From the NCBI RefSeq assembly GCF_007753095.1, contig NZ_CP036348.1:2480001-2544000 (forward strand): a stretch of DNA of 64,000 bases, given 5' to 3'. The position numbers and the translations under genes are program-made. The notes under the pieces were generated by a model that was given only the letters and a program-made list of their open reading frames with translations, did not search any database and was not told the origin of the DNA. Below are positions 28,457-36,259 of the stretch, one piece after another; position 1 is the stretch's first letter, and each line of letters starts with the position of its first letter. This DNA comes from Rosistilla carotiformis (GTDB lineage: Bacteria > Planctomycetota > Planctomycetia > Pirellulales > Pirellulaceae).

Positions 28457-30376
28457 TCAATCGACAGCGGGCAACGGCATGCCTTCGATGTATTGGCCGT
28501 GCAGGATGTGCAACTGCAACGCATGATTCATGATGATGTCGTTGCGGCGAGCGATCGTATGATCGGTCTCCTTCCACGCTTGGTCGATGAAATCACGCAA
28601 CTTTTGCGTGTCGAAGACGCCCAAGGCCGCGATCCGACTGTCCGTCAACCAATGATCGATCATGTCTTGCAGCGCGGCTCGAATCACCGGCGACGTATGG
28701 GCTGGCGGAGCCATGAAGGCGAACTTCTTTCGCTCGTACAGTTCGCGTGGCAAGACGTTGACCATCGCTTCTCGCAACACCCACTTTTCGATTCCATCGC
28801 GGATCCGCACGTCGGGCGGAATCGTGACCGCGTATTCGGCGATGTGGTGATCCAGGAACGCCGGGCGAGCTTCCATGCTGTTGGCCATGTCCATTCGGTC
28901 GCCACCCCAAGTCAAGATCTGCCCTTCGAGCATCGTCTTGCACCAGGTGTATTGCGAGACGTCCAAGCGATGCCGGCCGCGGACCTGATTCGGATCGATC
29001 GCTCCGGCGACTTCGGCCACCGGATCGTACTGCTGCATCAGATCTTGCATCGACGACGATAACAGTGGCCGCACGCGGGCCAGCGTCATCATCCAGGGTT
29101 GGATCCACGAAGGCGTGAAGCCGCACAGATCGTTCCAAGCCGTGTGTTGGAGGTCTTCTTCGGCCAGGATCGCACCGGCAAAGATCCCCGCGTCGTCCTC
29201 ACGCCCGAGCCAATCGCGTTTGAAGAATGGGTAGCCGCCAAAGAGTTCGTCGGACCCTTCGCCCGTGATCACCGCTTTGTAATTGCAAGCGCGCACGCGG
29301 CGGCTCATGTGCCACTTGGCAACCGCCAGGGTGTTGTAGAAGGTTCGTTCGGCGTGCCACGTGGCTCGTTCGAAGGCAGGACCGTAGAGTTCCTTTTCGG
29401 TCAGCAGCAGCAACTCTTGCTCCGCCCCGGTACGCTCGGCCATCAGTTTGGCGATGTTCGATTCGTCGTATTCGTCGCTGTCGAACGCGATCGTAAAAGC
29501 TTTGATCGGCGATTGTTGCAGCGTCGTCGCCAACCCGAGAATCGAACAACTGTCGATCCCGCCCGACAGATAACAACCAACCGGCACGTCGGCTTCCAAC
29601 CGCGTCGCGACCGCGTCGATCAAGCGATCTTGAACGCCTTGCACGTATTCTGCCGGATCGGCGTTTTCGACGTGCGATTCGGGGAATTCCAGGTCCCACC
29701 ACCGCTTCAGCGAGGTTTCCAAGCGACCATCGCGCTCTTGGACGATCAACATGTGCCCCGGCTGCAACGCCTGGACCCCTTCGAACGCTGTCGAGCCCGG
29801 CACCATCACCTGCATCATCTGATGGATGACCGCTTTGGGGCACATCCGCGGCTGGATGTCGGGATGTTTGAGGATCGATTTGACCTCCGATCCCCAAGCG
29901 ATTCCGTTGTCGTTGACGGAGTAGTAGAGCGGTTTGACGCCAAACCGGTCGCGGATCAGGATCAGCCGTTTTTCGCGGTGATCGTAAAGTACGACGGCGA
30001 ATTCGCCGCGCAGATGTTCGACAAAGCTGAGGCCGTATTTGCGGTACAGCGGCAGCGTGATCGCACTGTCGCTCTTGCCACTGGTCGTCAGCGTCTCACA
30101 CGCCAACTGAGTTCGCAGCGTTTTGTAGCCGTACAGTTCGCCGTTGACCGTGACCGCCAGGTCGCCATCGCGCGATTCGATCGGTTGATGGCCGTGATCC
30201 AAACCGACGATCGATAGCCGAGTGTGTCCCAGGGCGAGCCCTTGTTCCACGTACAGCCGGCTGCCGCGATCATCGGGACCGCGGTGATCCAAGACGTCGA
30301 GCATTTGGTCGAGCGCCGTTCGCAATTGACGTTCGCTGGTTCGCGATGGGTTCCAGAATCCGGTGATTCCACACAT
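28457..30376 (-). CDS. asnB: Asparagine synthase-type glutamine amidotransferase
   Basis: A 639-residue class II amidotransferase. The catalytic Cys2 is exposed after the initiator (MCGITGF), with HRGPDDRG, HTRLSI and VNGELYGY of the glutaminase domain. The synthetase domain has the PP-loop SGGIDS at 271-276, then GEGSDELFGGYPFF and EARPAFLDHHIAEYA. It would form an amide from a carboxylate with ATP and glutamine. The true substrate may be free aspartate, but enzymes of this fold also make amide osmolytes (for example the NAGGN amidotransferase), and this copy sits between a carbamoyltransferase and a carbamoyl hydrolase. Confidence 0.92.
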   Translation of the reverse strand: MCGITGFWNPSRTSERQLRTALDQMLDVLDHRGPDDRGSRLYVEQGLALGHTRLSIVGLDHGHQPIESRDGDLAVTVNGELYGYKTLRTQLACETLTTSGKSDSAITLPLYRKYGLSFVEHLRGEFAVVLYDHREKRLILIRDRFGVKPLYYSVNDNGIAWGSEVKSILKHPDIQPRMCPKAVIHQMMQVMVPGSTAFEGVQALQPGHMLIVQERDGRLETSLKRWWDLEFPESHVENADPAEYVQGVQDRLIDAVATRLEADVPVGCYLSGGIDSCSILGLATTLQQSPIKAFTIAFDSDEYDESNIAKLMAERTGAEQELLLLTEKELYGPAFERATWHAERTFYNTLAVAKWHMSRRVRACNYKAVITGEGSDELFGGYPFFKRDWLGREDDAGIFAGAILAEEDLQHTAWNDLCGFTPSWIQPWMMTLARVRPLLSSSMQDLMQQYDPVAEVAGAIDPNQVRGRHRLDVSQYTWCKTMLEGQILTWGGDRMDMANSMEARPAFLDHHIAEYAVTIPPDVRIRDGIEKWVLREAMVNVLPRELYERKKFAFMAPPAHTSPVIRAALQDMIDHWLTDSRIAALGVFDTQKLRDFIDQAWKETDHTIARRNDIIMNHALQLHILHGQYIEGMPLPAVD

Positions 30377-30461
30377 GATTGAGTTCGCTTTGTACAGTTC
30401 GTGTCGAAGTGGGTTTCAGCGGTGGCGCGACGCCGAGGGTCGCGCGCACGTTCCGGCGGTG

Positions 30462-31538
30462 CTAAAGATCGCTGATTCGATTGAGTCGCTGGAGCACCGA
30501 GACCAGCAGCGCTTGGCGGACGAAGACCGCACCGGCCGCTTGGGCGAAGTAGAGGTTGTGATCGGTGTCGTCGAGGTCTTCGGAGAGTTCATCGTTGCGG
30601 GCCAATGGATGCATCACCACCGCCTCCGGCTTCAGATCGCTGGCGAGTTCCAATTTGTAGCGGCCATCGAGGTTTCGATAGCTGTCGCCGAGGAAGGCGA
30701 TCGAATTGACATAAACGACATCCAGTTCGGTCAGAACTTTCTGCACATCGTTGGTAACTTCGATCGGAATCGGTGATTGTTCGATCGGTTCGGTCAAATC
30801 GAGCCCGACTGGATCGGCCATTTCCGAGACCAGCGTGATCTTGGAAACCGCGCCAGCGAACATCAACGACAACCGCAGGAAGCTTTTTACCGCTCGCATC
30901 GATCCGGGCGTGCCGATGATTCCCAAGTGGATCCTCCGCTCGGGAGGACAATCGGGACTGCACAGTTCCGGACGCCATTTCAGCAGCGCGTACCAATCGA
31001 TCAACGCTTGAGTCGGGTGATGCCCGCTGCCATTGCCGGCGTTGATCAACGGACGCTGCAGGTTCTTCTGGATCTCTTCGAGCGAATTGGTATCGGGATG
31101 CCGCATGATCACGATATCGCCGTAGGTGTTGAACATCTCGCCGATGTCCGCCAGCGATTCCCCCTTGGCGATTCCGGTCACTTGCCCATCGGGGACCGAC
31201 AGGACTTTGCCGTCGAGTCGCAGCAGAGCGCTTTCGAAGGAGAGTCGCGTGCGGGTGCTCGCTTCGAAAAACGCCGTGATCGCGATCTTGCCGTCCAACG
31301 GCTTTTCCATCTCGACGTTCCGCGACTCCAACAACGCCGCGAGTTGCGCGATCGCAACTACCGTGCGGCGGTCGAACTGACGGGGGTTTAAGATGGATTG
31401 TCCCGCAAGCGCTTCGAGCGCATCGCGGTCGACTTTCCCGTCGGTCCGATCCAACAGTTGTTGAGGATCAAGCAACCGCCCTTTGGAATTCCTCGCGTTG
31501 GCTTGCAACGCAAGCGATCGTTGTTGTTCTGCATTCAT
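30462..31538 (-). CDS. Aspartate-carbamoyltransferase-like enzyme with altered acceptor site
   Basis: A 358-residue carbamoyltransferase, about 45 residues longer than E. coli PyrB. Carbamoyl-phosphate residues are kept: the STRTR loop at 94-98, K125 from the neighbouring subunit loop (IAKGES), RHP at 146-148 and HPTQ at 174-177. By eye, the segment that in PyrB reads as a TRVQ-ER motif (R229 and Q231 holding aspartate) is replaced by VYVNSIAFLGD (275-285), with Ser and Ala at the two positions. The HPLPR motif is HPLAR (310-314). So carbamoyl transfer is likely, but aspartate may not be the acceptor. It starts 12 bases after the 40-residue membrane gene and 85 bases before asnB. Confidence 0.85.
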   Translation of the reverse strand: MNAEQQRSLALQANARNSKGRLLDPQQLLDRTDGKVDRDALEALAGQSILNPRQFDRRTVVAIAQLAALLESRNVEMEKPLDGKIAITAFFEASTRTRLSFESALLRLDGKVLSVPDGQVTGIAKGESLADIGEMFNTYGDIVIMRHPDTNSLEEIQKNLQRPLINAGNGSGHHPTQALIDWYALLKWRPELCSPDCPPERRIHLGIIGTPGSMRAVKSFLRLSLMFAGAVSKITLVSEMADPVGLDLTEPIEQSPIPIEVTNDVQKVLTELDVVYVNSIAFLGDSYRNLDGRYKLELASDLKPEAVVMHPLARNDELSEDLDDTDHNLYFAQAAGAVFVRQALLVSVLQRLNRISDL

Positions 31539-31550
31539 CGAATCGATGTC

Positions 31551-31673
31551 CTACCAGATGCGTTTTTTCAGTGAGTCACAAACCAGGAACACAATTAACA
31601 GCACTGCCCCAGCAGCACATAACAGCAGGCCACCGTAAACGATGACTTTTAAGAACCAGACCGAAAATATCAT
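31551..31673 (-). CDS. 40-residue membrane peptide, putative symporter accessory protein
   Basis: A very short gene found by reading the gap between the symporter and the carbamoyltransferase. The ATG overlaps the symporter stop (ATGA) and is preceded by GGAAGGGAAG. The peptide has one long hydrophobic span (about residues 6-32, with VYGGLLLCAAGAVLLIVFLV) and a basic end (SLKKRIW). Sodium:solute symporters in other bacteria are often followed by tiny coupled subunits; I infer the same role here. Translation is not proven, but coupling, ribosome site and composition all agree. Confidence 0.65.
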   Translation of the reverse strand: MIFSVWFLKVIVYGGLLLCAAGAVLLIVFLVCDSLKKRIW

Positions 31674-33157
31674 ACAATCTTCCCTTCCACCGCCGCCACC
31701 AATGGCGACTCACCCGGTGGTGCCACGGGTTGCGACAACTGGTCAAATTCGAAACGATCGGGAAGCAGCCACGTCAGCAACGCGAAAACGATTCCCGATG
31801 CCGTCGCACCAATCAATGATGCGACGAACCAGCCGATAGTAAAGTAGGCAACCAGACCGACGCTGCTCCCGACCACCATCGCCGCTCCTGCAGCCCACGG
31901 ACTAGGTCGGCGGAAATAGAGTCCGCCAACGATTGGCCAGATACAGCTGCCGACCATCGGACCGGCAAAAAAGAGGACGGTTGCTAGCGTGCCGATATTG
32001 GCCCACGCAACGGCCCAGGCGATCAGCCCCAGAATTAGAATGCTAAGCACCGACAGTCTGCGTTTGGTCGCGTCGGAGAGTGGGTTTCCGGCGGCGCGTT
32101 CGAAGATATCGTTCACCATCAGGTCGCTGGTCGCGGCCAATAGGCTGTCGATACTCGAAGCCAATGAACAGAAGACGATCACAAACACAAACAGCGCACC
32201 GCCGGTTCCCAGCAGCGTCGCCGCCACCAACGGACCGGCGATATCAGGTTGGCTGATCCCAATCCCCAGCGCCGGGGCAGCCAGTCCCAAGAAGCCCGCG
32301 ACAATCGGCACCGGCAACCACAACAGGCCGCCCAGTGCGTAAGCCTTCGGGCCAACCCCCTCACGCATCGCAAACGCTCGGCTCCACCAAACATTGCTGT
32401 GAAAGATCTCACCGAACCCGAATAACATGTTGTTGAACACGGCCATCATCGCAGCGGGAAAAAGGACCGACAACAGCATCGGCCGCTGGACTTCCAGGTT
32501 GCTATGGACATCGGCAACGTCGACGTGCAACAGCACCGCGACGGCGACGACCACAAGCCCAACCAGAATAATGAGGCTTTGAATGAAATCGGTTCCAATC
32601 ACCGCATACATCCCGCCGAAGAGCGTGTAGAGGACGCAGACCCCAAGCACCGCCGTCATGCCCACTTCGTAGGGAATGCCCGACAAAACATTCAACAGCT
32701 TACCGCCCGCCATCGCCATCGAGATCAACCACGTCATCGCATAGAACAGCGAGATGACCAGGAACGGGATCGCCCCGAGTTGTCCATAGCGACGGCGTAC
32801 AAATTCGACGGCGGTATAACCGTGAGGCATCAGTTGCCGAATCCGGCCACTCATCGGCGCAAAGGCGAACAATCCAAAACTGGCAGTCGAATAGGTCAAC
32901 GCGCCCCAGACACCCAGCTGCAGCGCGAACTGTGGTGCGAGCATCGTCGTGTTCGACGTGATCCACGTCGCCACAGCGGTCGCCGTTCCCAGGGCGAGTC
33001 CGACGTTACGGCCGGCGACGGCAAACCCGTCGTACGATTTCGCTTGTCGGCCCCACCAGACGCCTAGAGCAACCCAGACCACACCAAAGATGATCAGCAA
33101 CGCGTAGCCGGCATTGGGGCTGAGGATTGTGTTGGCAAAAATCAATCCATCGAACAT
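31670..33157 (-). CDS. Sodium:solute symporter (SSS) family transporter
   Basis: A 495-residue transporter with about 13 hydrophobic spans. The second span and following loop (NTTMLAPQFALQLGVWGALTYS) and PHGYTAVEFVRRRYG resemble the SSS family, and the second motif recalls the urea-transporting DUR3 branch; this is a weak hint to a urea- or ureido-like cargo. The ATG overlaps the end of the preceding gene by 16 bases and has AGGGAG just upstream. Its stop overlaps the 40-residue gene. Placed in the carbamoyl locus, it probably imports the compound that the enzymes make or break down. Confidence 0.9.
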   Translation of the reverse strand: MFDGLIFANTILSPNAGYALLIIFGVVWVALGVWWGRQAKSYDGFAVAGRNVGLALGTATAVATWITSNTTMLAPQFALQLGVWGALTYSTASFGLFAFAPMSGRIRQLMPHGYTAVEFVRRRYGQLGAIPFLVISLFYAMTWLISMAMAGGKLLNVLSGIPYEVGMTAVLGVCVLYTLFGGMYAVIGTDFIQSLIILVGLVVVAVAVLLHVDVADVHSNLEVQRPMLLSVLFPAAMMAVFNNMLFGFGEIFHSNVWWSRAFAMREGVGPKAYALGGLLWLPVPIVAGFLGLAAPALGIGISQPDIAGPLVAATLLGTGGALFVFVIVFCSLASSIDSLLAATSDLMVNDIFERAAGNPLSDATKRRLSVLSILILGLIAWAVAWANIGTLATVLFFAGPMVGSCIWPIVGGLYFRRPSPWAAGAAMVVGSSVGLVAYFTIGWFVASLIGATASGIVFALLTWLLPDRFEFDQLSQPVAPPGESPLVAAVEGKIV

Positions 33158-33606
33158 GCTTCACTCCCTTCGCGTCGAGGTCCCGTCTGCCTCGTCTGCC
33201 ACGTTCCGACGACGATCAATCCAATGATTACTAAGAAGACGATGAATCCACATCCCATCAACATCAACGAAAACGACAGCGACCAATGTTGAACGTGGAC
33301 CTCCGCGGGAATCGTCGACTGAGCCAAGAGGTTGCCGTCGCGATCGAAGGCGCGGACATGAAAACGGTAGTCTCCATTGGCTAGCCCGGAAACGAACGCT
33401 TCGGGGAACAAGCCCTTGTAACGGGAGACCTCCGCGTCGTCGACCACCTGGTACTCCGCCGCGTCGGCGATCTCGTTCCATCGCAGCGTCAGATATCCTT
33501 CTTGGATTTCCGTGAATTCGGTTTCCGAAAATCGCAGCGGATCTTCCGCGGCAGCAGCGAAGGAAATGTAGAAGAGAAACGCTAGGGCAACAGCAGCCAA
33601 TCGCAA
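33142..33606 (-). CDS. Fibronectin-III-like single-span membrane protein
   Basis: A 154-residue type I membrane protein. A signal peptide (AAVALAFLFYISFAAAAED) is followed by an FnIII-like beta domain at about 25-108 (LTLRWNEIADAAEYQVV, then GDYRFHVRAFDRDGNLLAQS) and one C-terminal span (about 113-140) with a basic cytoplasmic end. The initiation codon appears to be TTG at 33606, preceded by GAGGA at good spacing; no in-frame ATG precedes the signal. Its end overlaps the symporter gene by 16 bases, so the two are translated together. It is the first gene of the leftward locus, and its role (sensor or symporter chaperone) is unknown. Confidence 0.7.
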   Translation of the reverse strand: MRLAAVALAFLFYISFAAAAEDPLRFSETEFTEIQEGYLTLRWNEIADAAEYQVVDDAEVSRYKGLFPEAFVSGLANGDYRFHVRAFDRDGNLLAQSTIPAEVHVQHWSLSFSLMLMGCGFIVFLVIIGLIVVGTWQTRQTGPRREGSEACSMD

Positions 33607-33957
33607 GCAACCGTCCTCATTGTGGTGGCATTATCTAGTTCGTGCTGTAAGCACACGAATGATGAGTTCGCGGTGATCAGGCGAATGGAATGTGTCTCAT
33701 CATCGAATGAAAGCAATGCCACTACTGGCGGCGCGATCCATCGTAGCAGAAAATGCTTTGAGCTGAAAGTAATGTCCGCAGGTTAGCTCCGTTGTGTTGC
33801 GAACGGTGGCGGCAGGAGTCACAATCGTGCCTCATTGCAATTGCCGCGGCCAATTGACACCAAGCGAAGAGGGTTGTCGGAGCTGCCGACGTCGCCGGAA
33901 TACCGTATTCGAAGGGGGCGATTCCGAGGGACCGATGGCGCCCCGTGAACGATAGGA
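33607..33957. promoter_or_regulatory. Divergent control region of the carbamoyl locus and the MarR gene
   Basis: This 351-base gap carries no credible gene. It separates the leftward seven-gene locus from the rightward MarR gene, so it should hold both promoters. Besides the quasi-palindrome listed separately, an imperfect inverted repeat (CGTGCT-GTA-AGCACACG) lies at about 33651-33667, close to the leftward TTG start. I do not see sure -35/-10 boxes. Confidence 0.5.
33838..33856. promoter_or_regulatory. CAATTG quasi-palindrome, candidate MarR operator
   Basis: Two CAATTG words enclose CCGCGGC, forming a nearly symmetrical 19-base site about 100 bases before the MarR start. MarR proteins bind imperfect palindromes of this size, often in the divergent region beside their own gene. 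The assignment rests on position and symmetry only. Confidence 0.35.
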
Positions 33958-34485
33958 ATGATGACTAAGGTGCCTGAGCTTTCGAACGAAGATCAAATTG
34001 TGGCCGCGATTCGGCAGATCATCCGCGCGGTCGATCTCCACTCGCGCCAGCTTGTTAATGGGCATGGAATGACAGGCCCGCAACTGGCCGTACTTCAAGA
34101 GATCAAACGTTTGGGACCGGTGTCGCCGACGTCACTCTCGCGGGCGGTGCATTTGAGCCAAGCAACGATTACAGGAATCTTGCAACGATTGGAGCGTCGT
34201 GGCTTGATACAACGTCAACCCAGCGTTTCGGACCGGCGTTCGGTCCATGTTCAAGCGACCGACGCGGGCATTGAATTTCTGAGCGGTTCGCCGTCGCTGC
34301 TTCAAGACCGTTTTCGTGGTGCACTTTCGACGCTTGAAGATTGGGAACGGTTGCAGATCCTCTCGACACTGCAGCGCGTGGCGTCGTTGATGGATGCCGA
34401 TCAGATCGACGCCTCGCCCCACCTGACCTCGGGCGACATTCCGACCGCCCACGACGATTTGTCGGGGCCTGCGGCGAAAGCGTGA
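33958..34485 (+). CDS. MarR-family transcriptional regulator
   Basis: A 175-residue winged-helix regulator. The N-terminal helix reads IRQIIRAVDLHSRQLV, followed by GMTGPQLAVLQEI, and the recognition part is LSRAVHLSQATITGIL with the wing QPSVSDRRSVHVQAT. The DLHSRQLV helix resembles MarR proteins beside osmolyte genes (EctR-like and those of the NAGGN system) as I remember them; this is not a database result. AGGA precedes the ATG. It is divergent from the carbamoyl locus and is the best candidate for its regulator. Confidence 0.9.
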   Translation: MMTKVPELSNEDQIVAAIRQIIRAVDLHSRQLVNGHGMTGPQLAVLQEIKRLGPVSPTSLSRAVHLSQATITGILQRLERRGLIQRQPSVSDRRSVHVQATDAGIEFLSGSPSLLQDRFRGALSTLEDWERLQILSTLQRVASLMDADQIDASPHLTSGDIPTAHDDLSGPAAKA

Positions 34486-34596
34486 ACCGGGCCGTACAAC
34501 GAGTGGCAAACCGGGGCGGCAATTGGTAAGTTGCTGCGTTATCGGCGCGTCCAACTTCGAACGATCCGCCACGGCCACAAGTTAAAGACAAGAGAC

Positions 34597-35628
34597 ATGA
34601 AGATTGAACAATTTCCGTTTGGCATGACAACTGACGGCCAGCCGGTGACGCGATTTAAATTGACGAACGATCACGGCAATTCGGTGGAATTGATCGATCG
34701 CGGCGCGACGATCGTCAGCGTCAACGTCCCCGATCGTGAAGGCAAGCTTGCCAACGTGAATCTCGGCTTTTCGTCACTGGAAGGTTATCTGCAGAGGCAT
34801 CCGTATTTCGGGTCGACCGTTGGTCGAGTTTGCAATCGTATCGCCAACGGCCAGTTTTCGATCGATGGACGCCAATACCAGGTCGCCAAGAATCTGGGGG
34901 CTCATCATTTGCATGGCGGCTTGGTCGCCTTCGACGCGTTGATGTGGACCGCCGAACCGATCCAGACGCCATCCCATGTGGGAGTGCGGATGCGGTTGGT
35001 CAGTCCCGACGGTGATGAAGGCTATCCAGGAAAGCTCGACACGACGGTCGAATTCACTTGGAATGACGACAACGAATTGGCGTATGCCTTTACCGCACAG
35101 ACCGACGCGCCGACCCATCTCAATCTGACCAATCACGCCTACTGGAACCTGGCCGGTTCGGGGACCGCGCGAACACACATCGTGACGATCCAAGCCGATC
35201 AATCGTTGGAGGTCAATGACGACCTTATCCCGACCGGTCGCCAGATCGATGTGGCTGGTAGCGTGTTGGACTTCCGAGAACCGCAAGCGATCGGCGATCG
35301 GATCGATCAGTTGCCCGAGACCAAAGGCTACGATCATTGTTACGTCGTGCGCGGCACGCCGGGACAGTTGCGGTCGGCGGCGCTGGCCGTTGATCCCTCC
35401 AGCGGTCGCACGATGGAAGTCCTGACCACCCAGCCGTGCATGCAGCTGTATACCGGCAATCATTTGAGTGGCCAGGCCGACGCTGGAGGCTTTGGGCAGC
35501 ACGAAGCGTTCTGTTTTGAAACCCAACATCCTCCGGATGCCGCGAATCAGCCGGCATTTGCATCGACGCGGTTGAATCCTGGCGAGACGTTCCGCGAAAC
35601 GACAGTCCATCGGTTTGGTTTGGCCTAG
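34597..35628 (+). CDS. galM: Aldose 1-epimerase (galactose mutarotase)
   Basis: A 343-residue enzyme that interconverts alpha and beta anomers of aldoses. The general acid/base pair is visible: the histidine in TNHAYWNLAG and the glutamate in FETQHPPDA, with HLHGG before them. The ATG at 34597 is favoured; the frame extends upstream through an unlikely Arg/His-rich stretch. No sugar-catabolic genes adjoin it, so it is probably a stand-alone housekeeping enzyme. Confidence 0.93.
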   Translation: MKIEQFPFGMTTDGQPVTRFKLTNDHGNSVELIDRGATIVSVNVPDREGKLANVNLGFSSLEGYLQRHPYFGSTVGRVCNRIANGQFSIDGRQYQVAKNLGAHHLHGGLVAFDALMWTAEPIQTPSHVGVRMRLVSPDGDEGYPGKLDTTVEFTWNDDNELAYAFTAQTDAPTHLNLTNHAYWNLAGSGTARTHIVTIQADQSLEVNDDLIPTGRQIDVAGSVLDFREPQAIGDRIDQLPETKGYDHCYVVRGTPGQLRSAALAVDPSSGRTMEVLTTQPCMQLYTGNHLSGQADAGGFGQHEAFCFETQHPPDAANQPAFASTRLNPGETFRETTVHRFGLA

Positions 35629-35818
35629 TCTTGCAATGGCCGATGTGCCGCGCAGGACGGAGTTTGGCATATCTGTGGGAATCGGCATACCGCTGCGACG
35701 GGGTCGATTGCAGCGTCTTTGGCGGCGTGGTAATCTTGTCGCAGATCACGATCTACCCCCTGCCACGGCAGCGGCGCGATCTCCTTCCTCGTTCTCCGAT
35801 CAATTGAAAGCAGGAGCT

Positions 35819-36184
35819 ATGGCAGCTACCACAATCGAAGTCAAAGAAGAAGTCGTGGTTGTCTATTTTTCCGATGGAAAGATTCTGGACAGCCAACGCA
35901 TCGAACAGGTCGGCGGAGAACTTCAGAGCGCGGTTCCTCAAGCGATCCACAAAAAGCTGCTGCTGAACTTCCGCGGCGTCTCCTTCATGTCGTCGGCGAT
36001 GATCAGCAAGCTGGTCACGCTGAGCAAGTCATGCAAGGCGGCGGGCGTTGAGATGAAGTTCTGTGAGGTATCGCCGAACGTCATGGAAGTCTTTAAAATT
36101 ACTAAATTGAACAAAGTGTTCGACATCAAACCTGCTGAAGACAAGGCAATCGCTAGTTTCGGCAAGAAGAGCTGGTTCGGTTAA
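35819..36184 (+). CDS. STAS-domain protein (anti-sigma factor antagonist type)
   Basis: A 121-residue single STAS domain like SpoIIAA/RsbV. The central motif is LNFRGVSFMSSAMISKLV with Ser58-Ser59 where relatives carry the phosphorylated serine, followed by KSCKAAGVEMKFCEVSPNVMEVF. A strong ribosome site (CAGGAG) precedes the ATG at 35819. No anti-sigma kinase gene of RsbW type is near. A soluble histidine kinase begins 75 bases downstream and may belong to the same circuit. Confidence 0.9.
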   Translation: MAATTIEVKEEVVVVYFSDGKILDSQRIEQVGGELQSAVPQAIHKKLLLNFRGVSFMSSAMISKLVTLSKSCKAAGVEMKFCEVSPNVMEVFKITKLNKVFDIKPAEDKAIASFGKKSWFG

Positions 36185-36259
36185 CAGCTGGCCAGATTGA
36201 AAGTCTCCCAACGAGGACTCAAATCTTGCAGCTGTAATCGCTAGAGAGCAACTGCGAGC

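Noticed and set aside
29099-30217. 372-codon rightward frame opposite the asparagine-synthase-type gene
   Set aside because: Shadow frame; the opposite strand has all catalytic motifs.
30462-31538. Plain pyrB (aspartate carbamoyltransferase) call
   Set aside because: The carbamoyl-phosphate residues agree, but the aspartate-binding residues and gene context do not; I keep it as a carbamoyltransferase of unknown acceptor.
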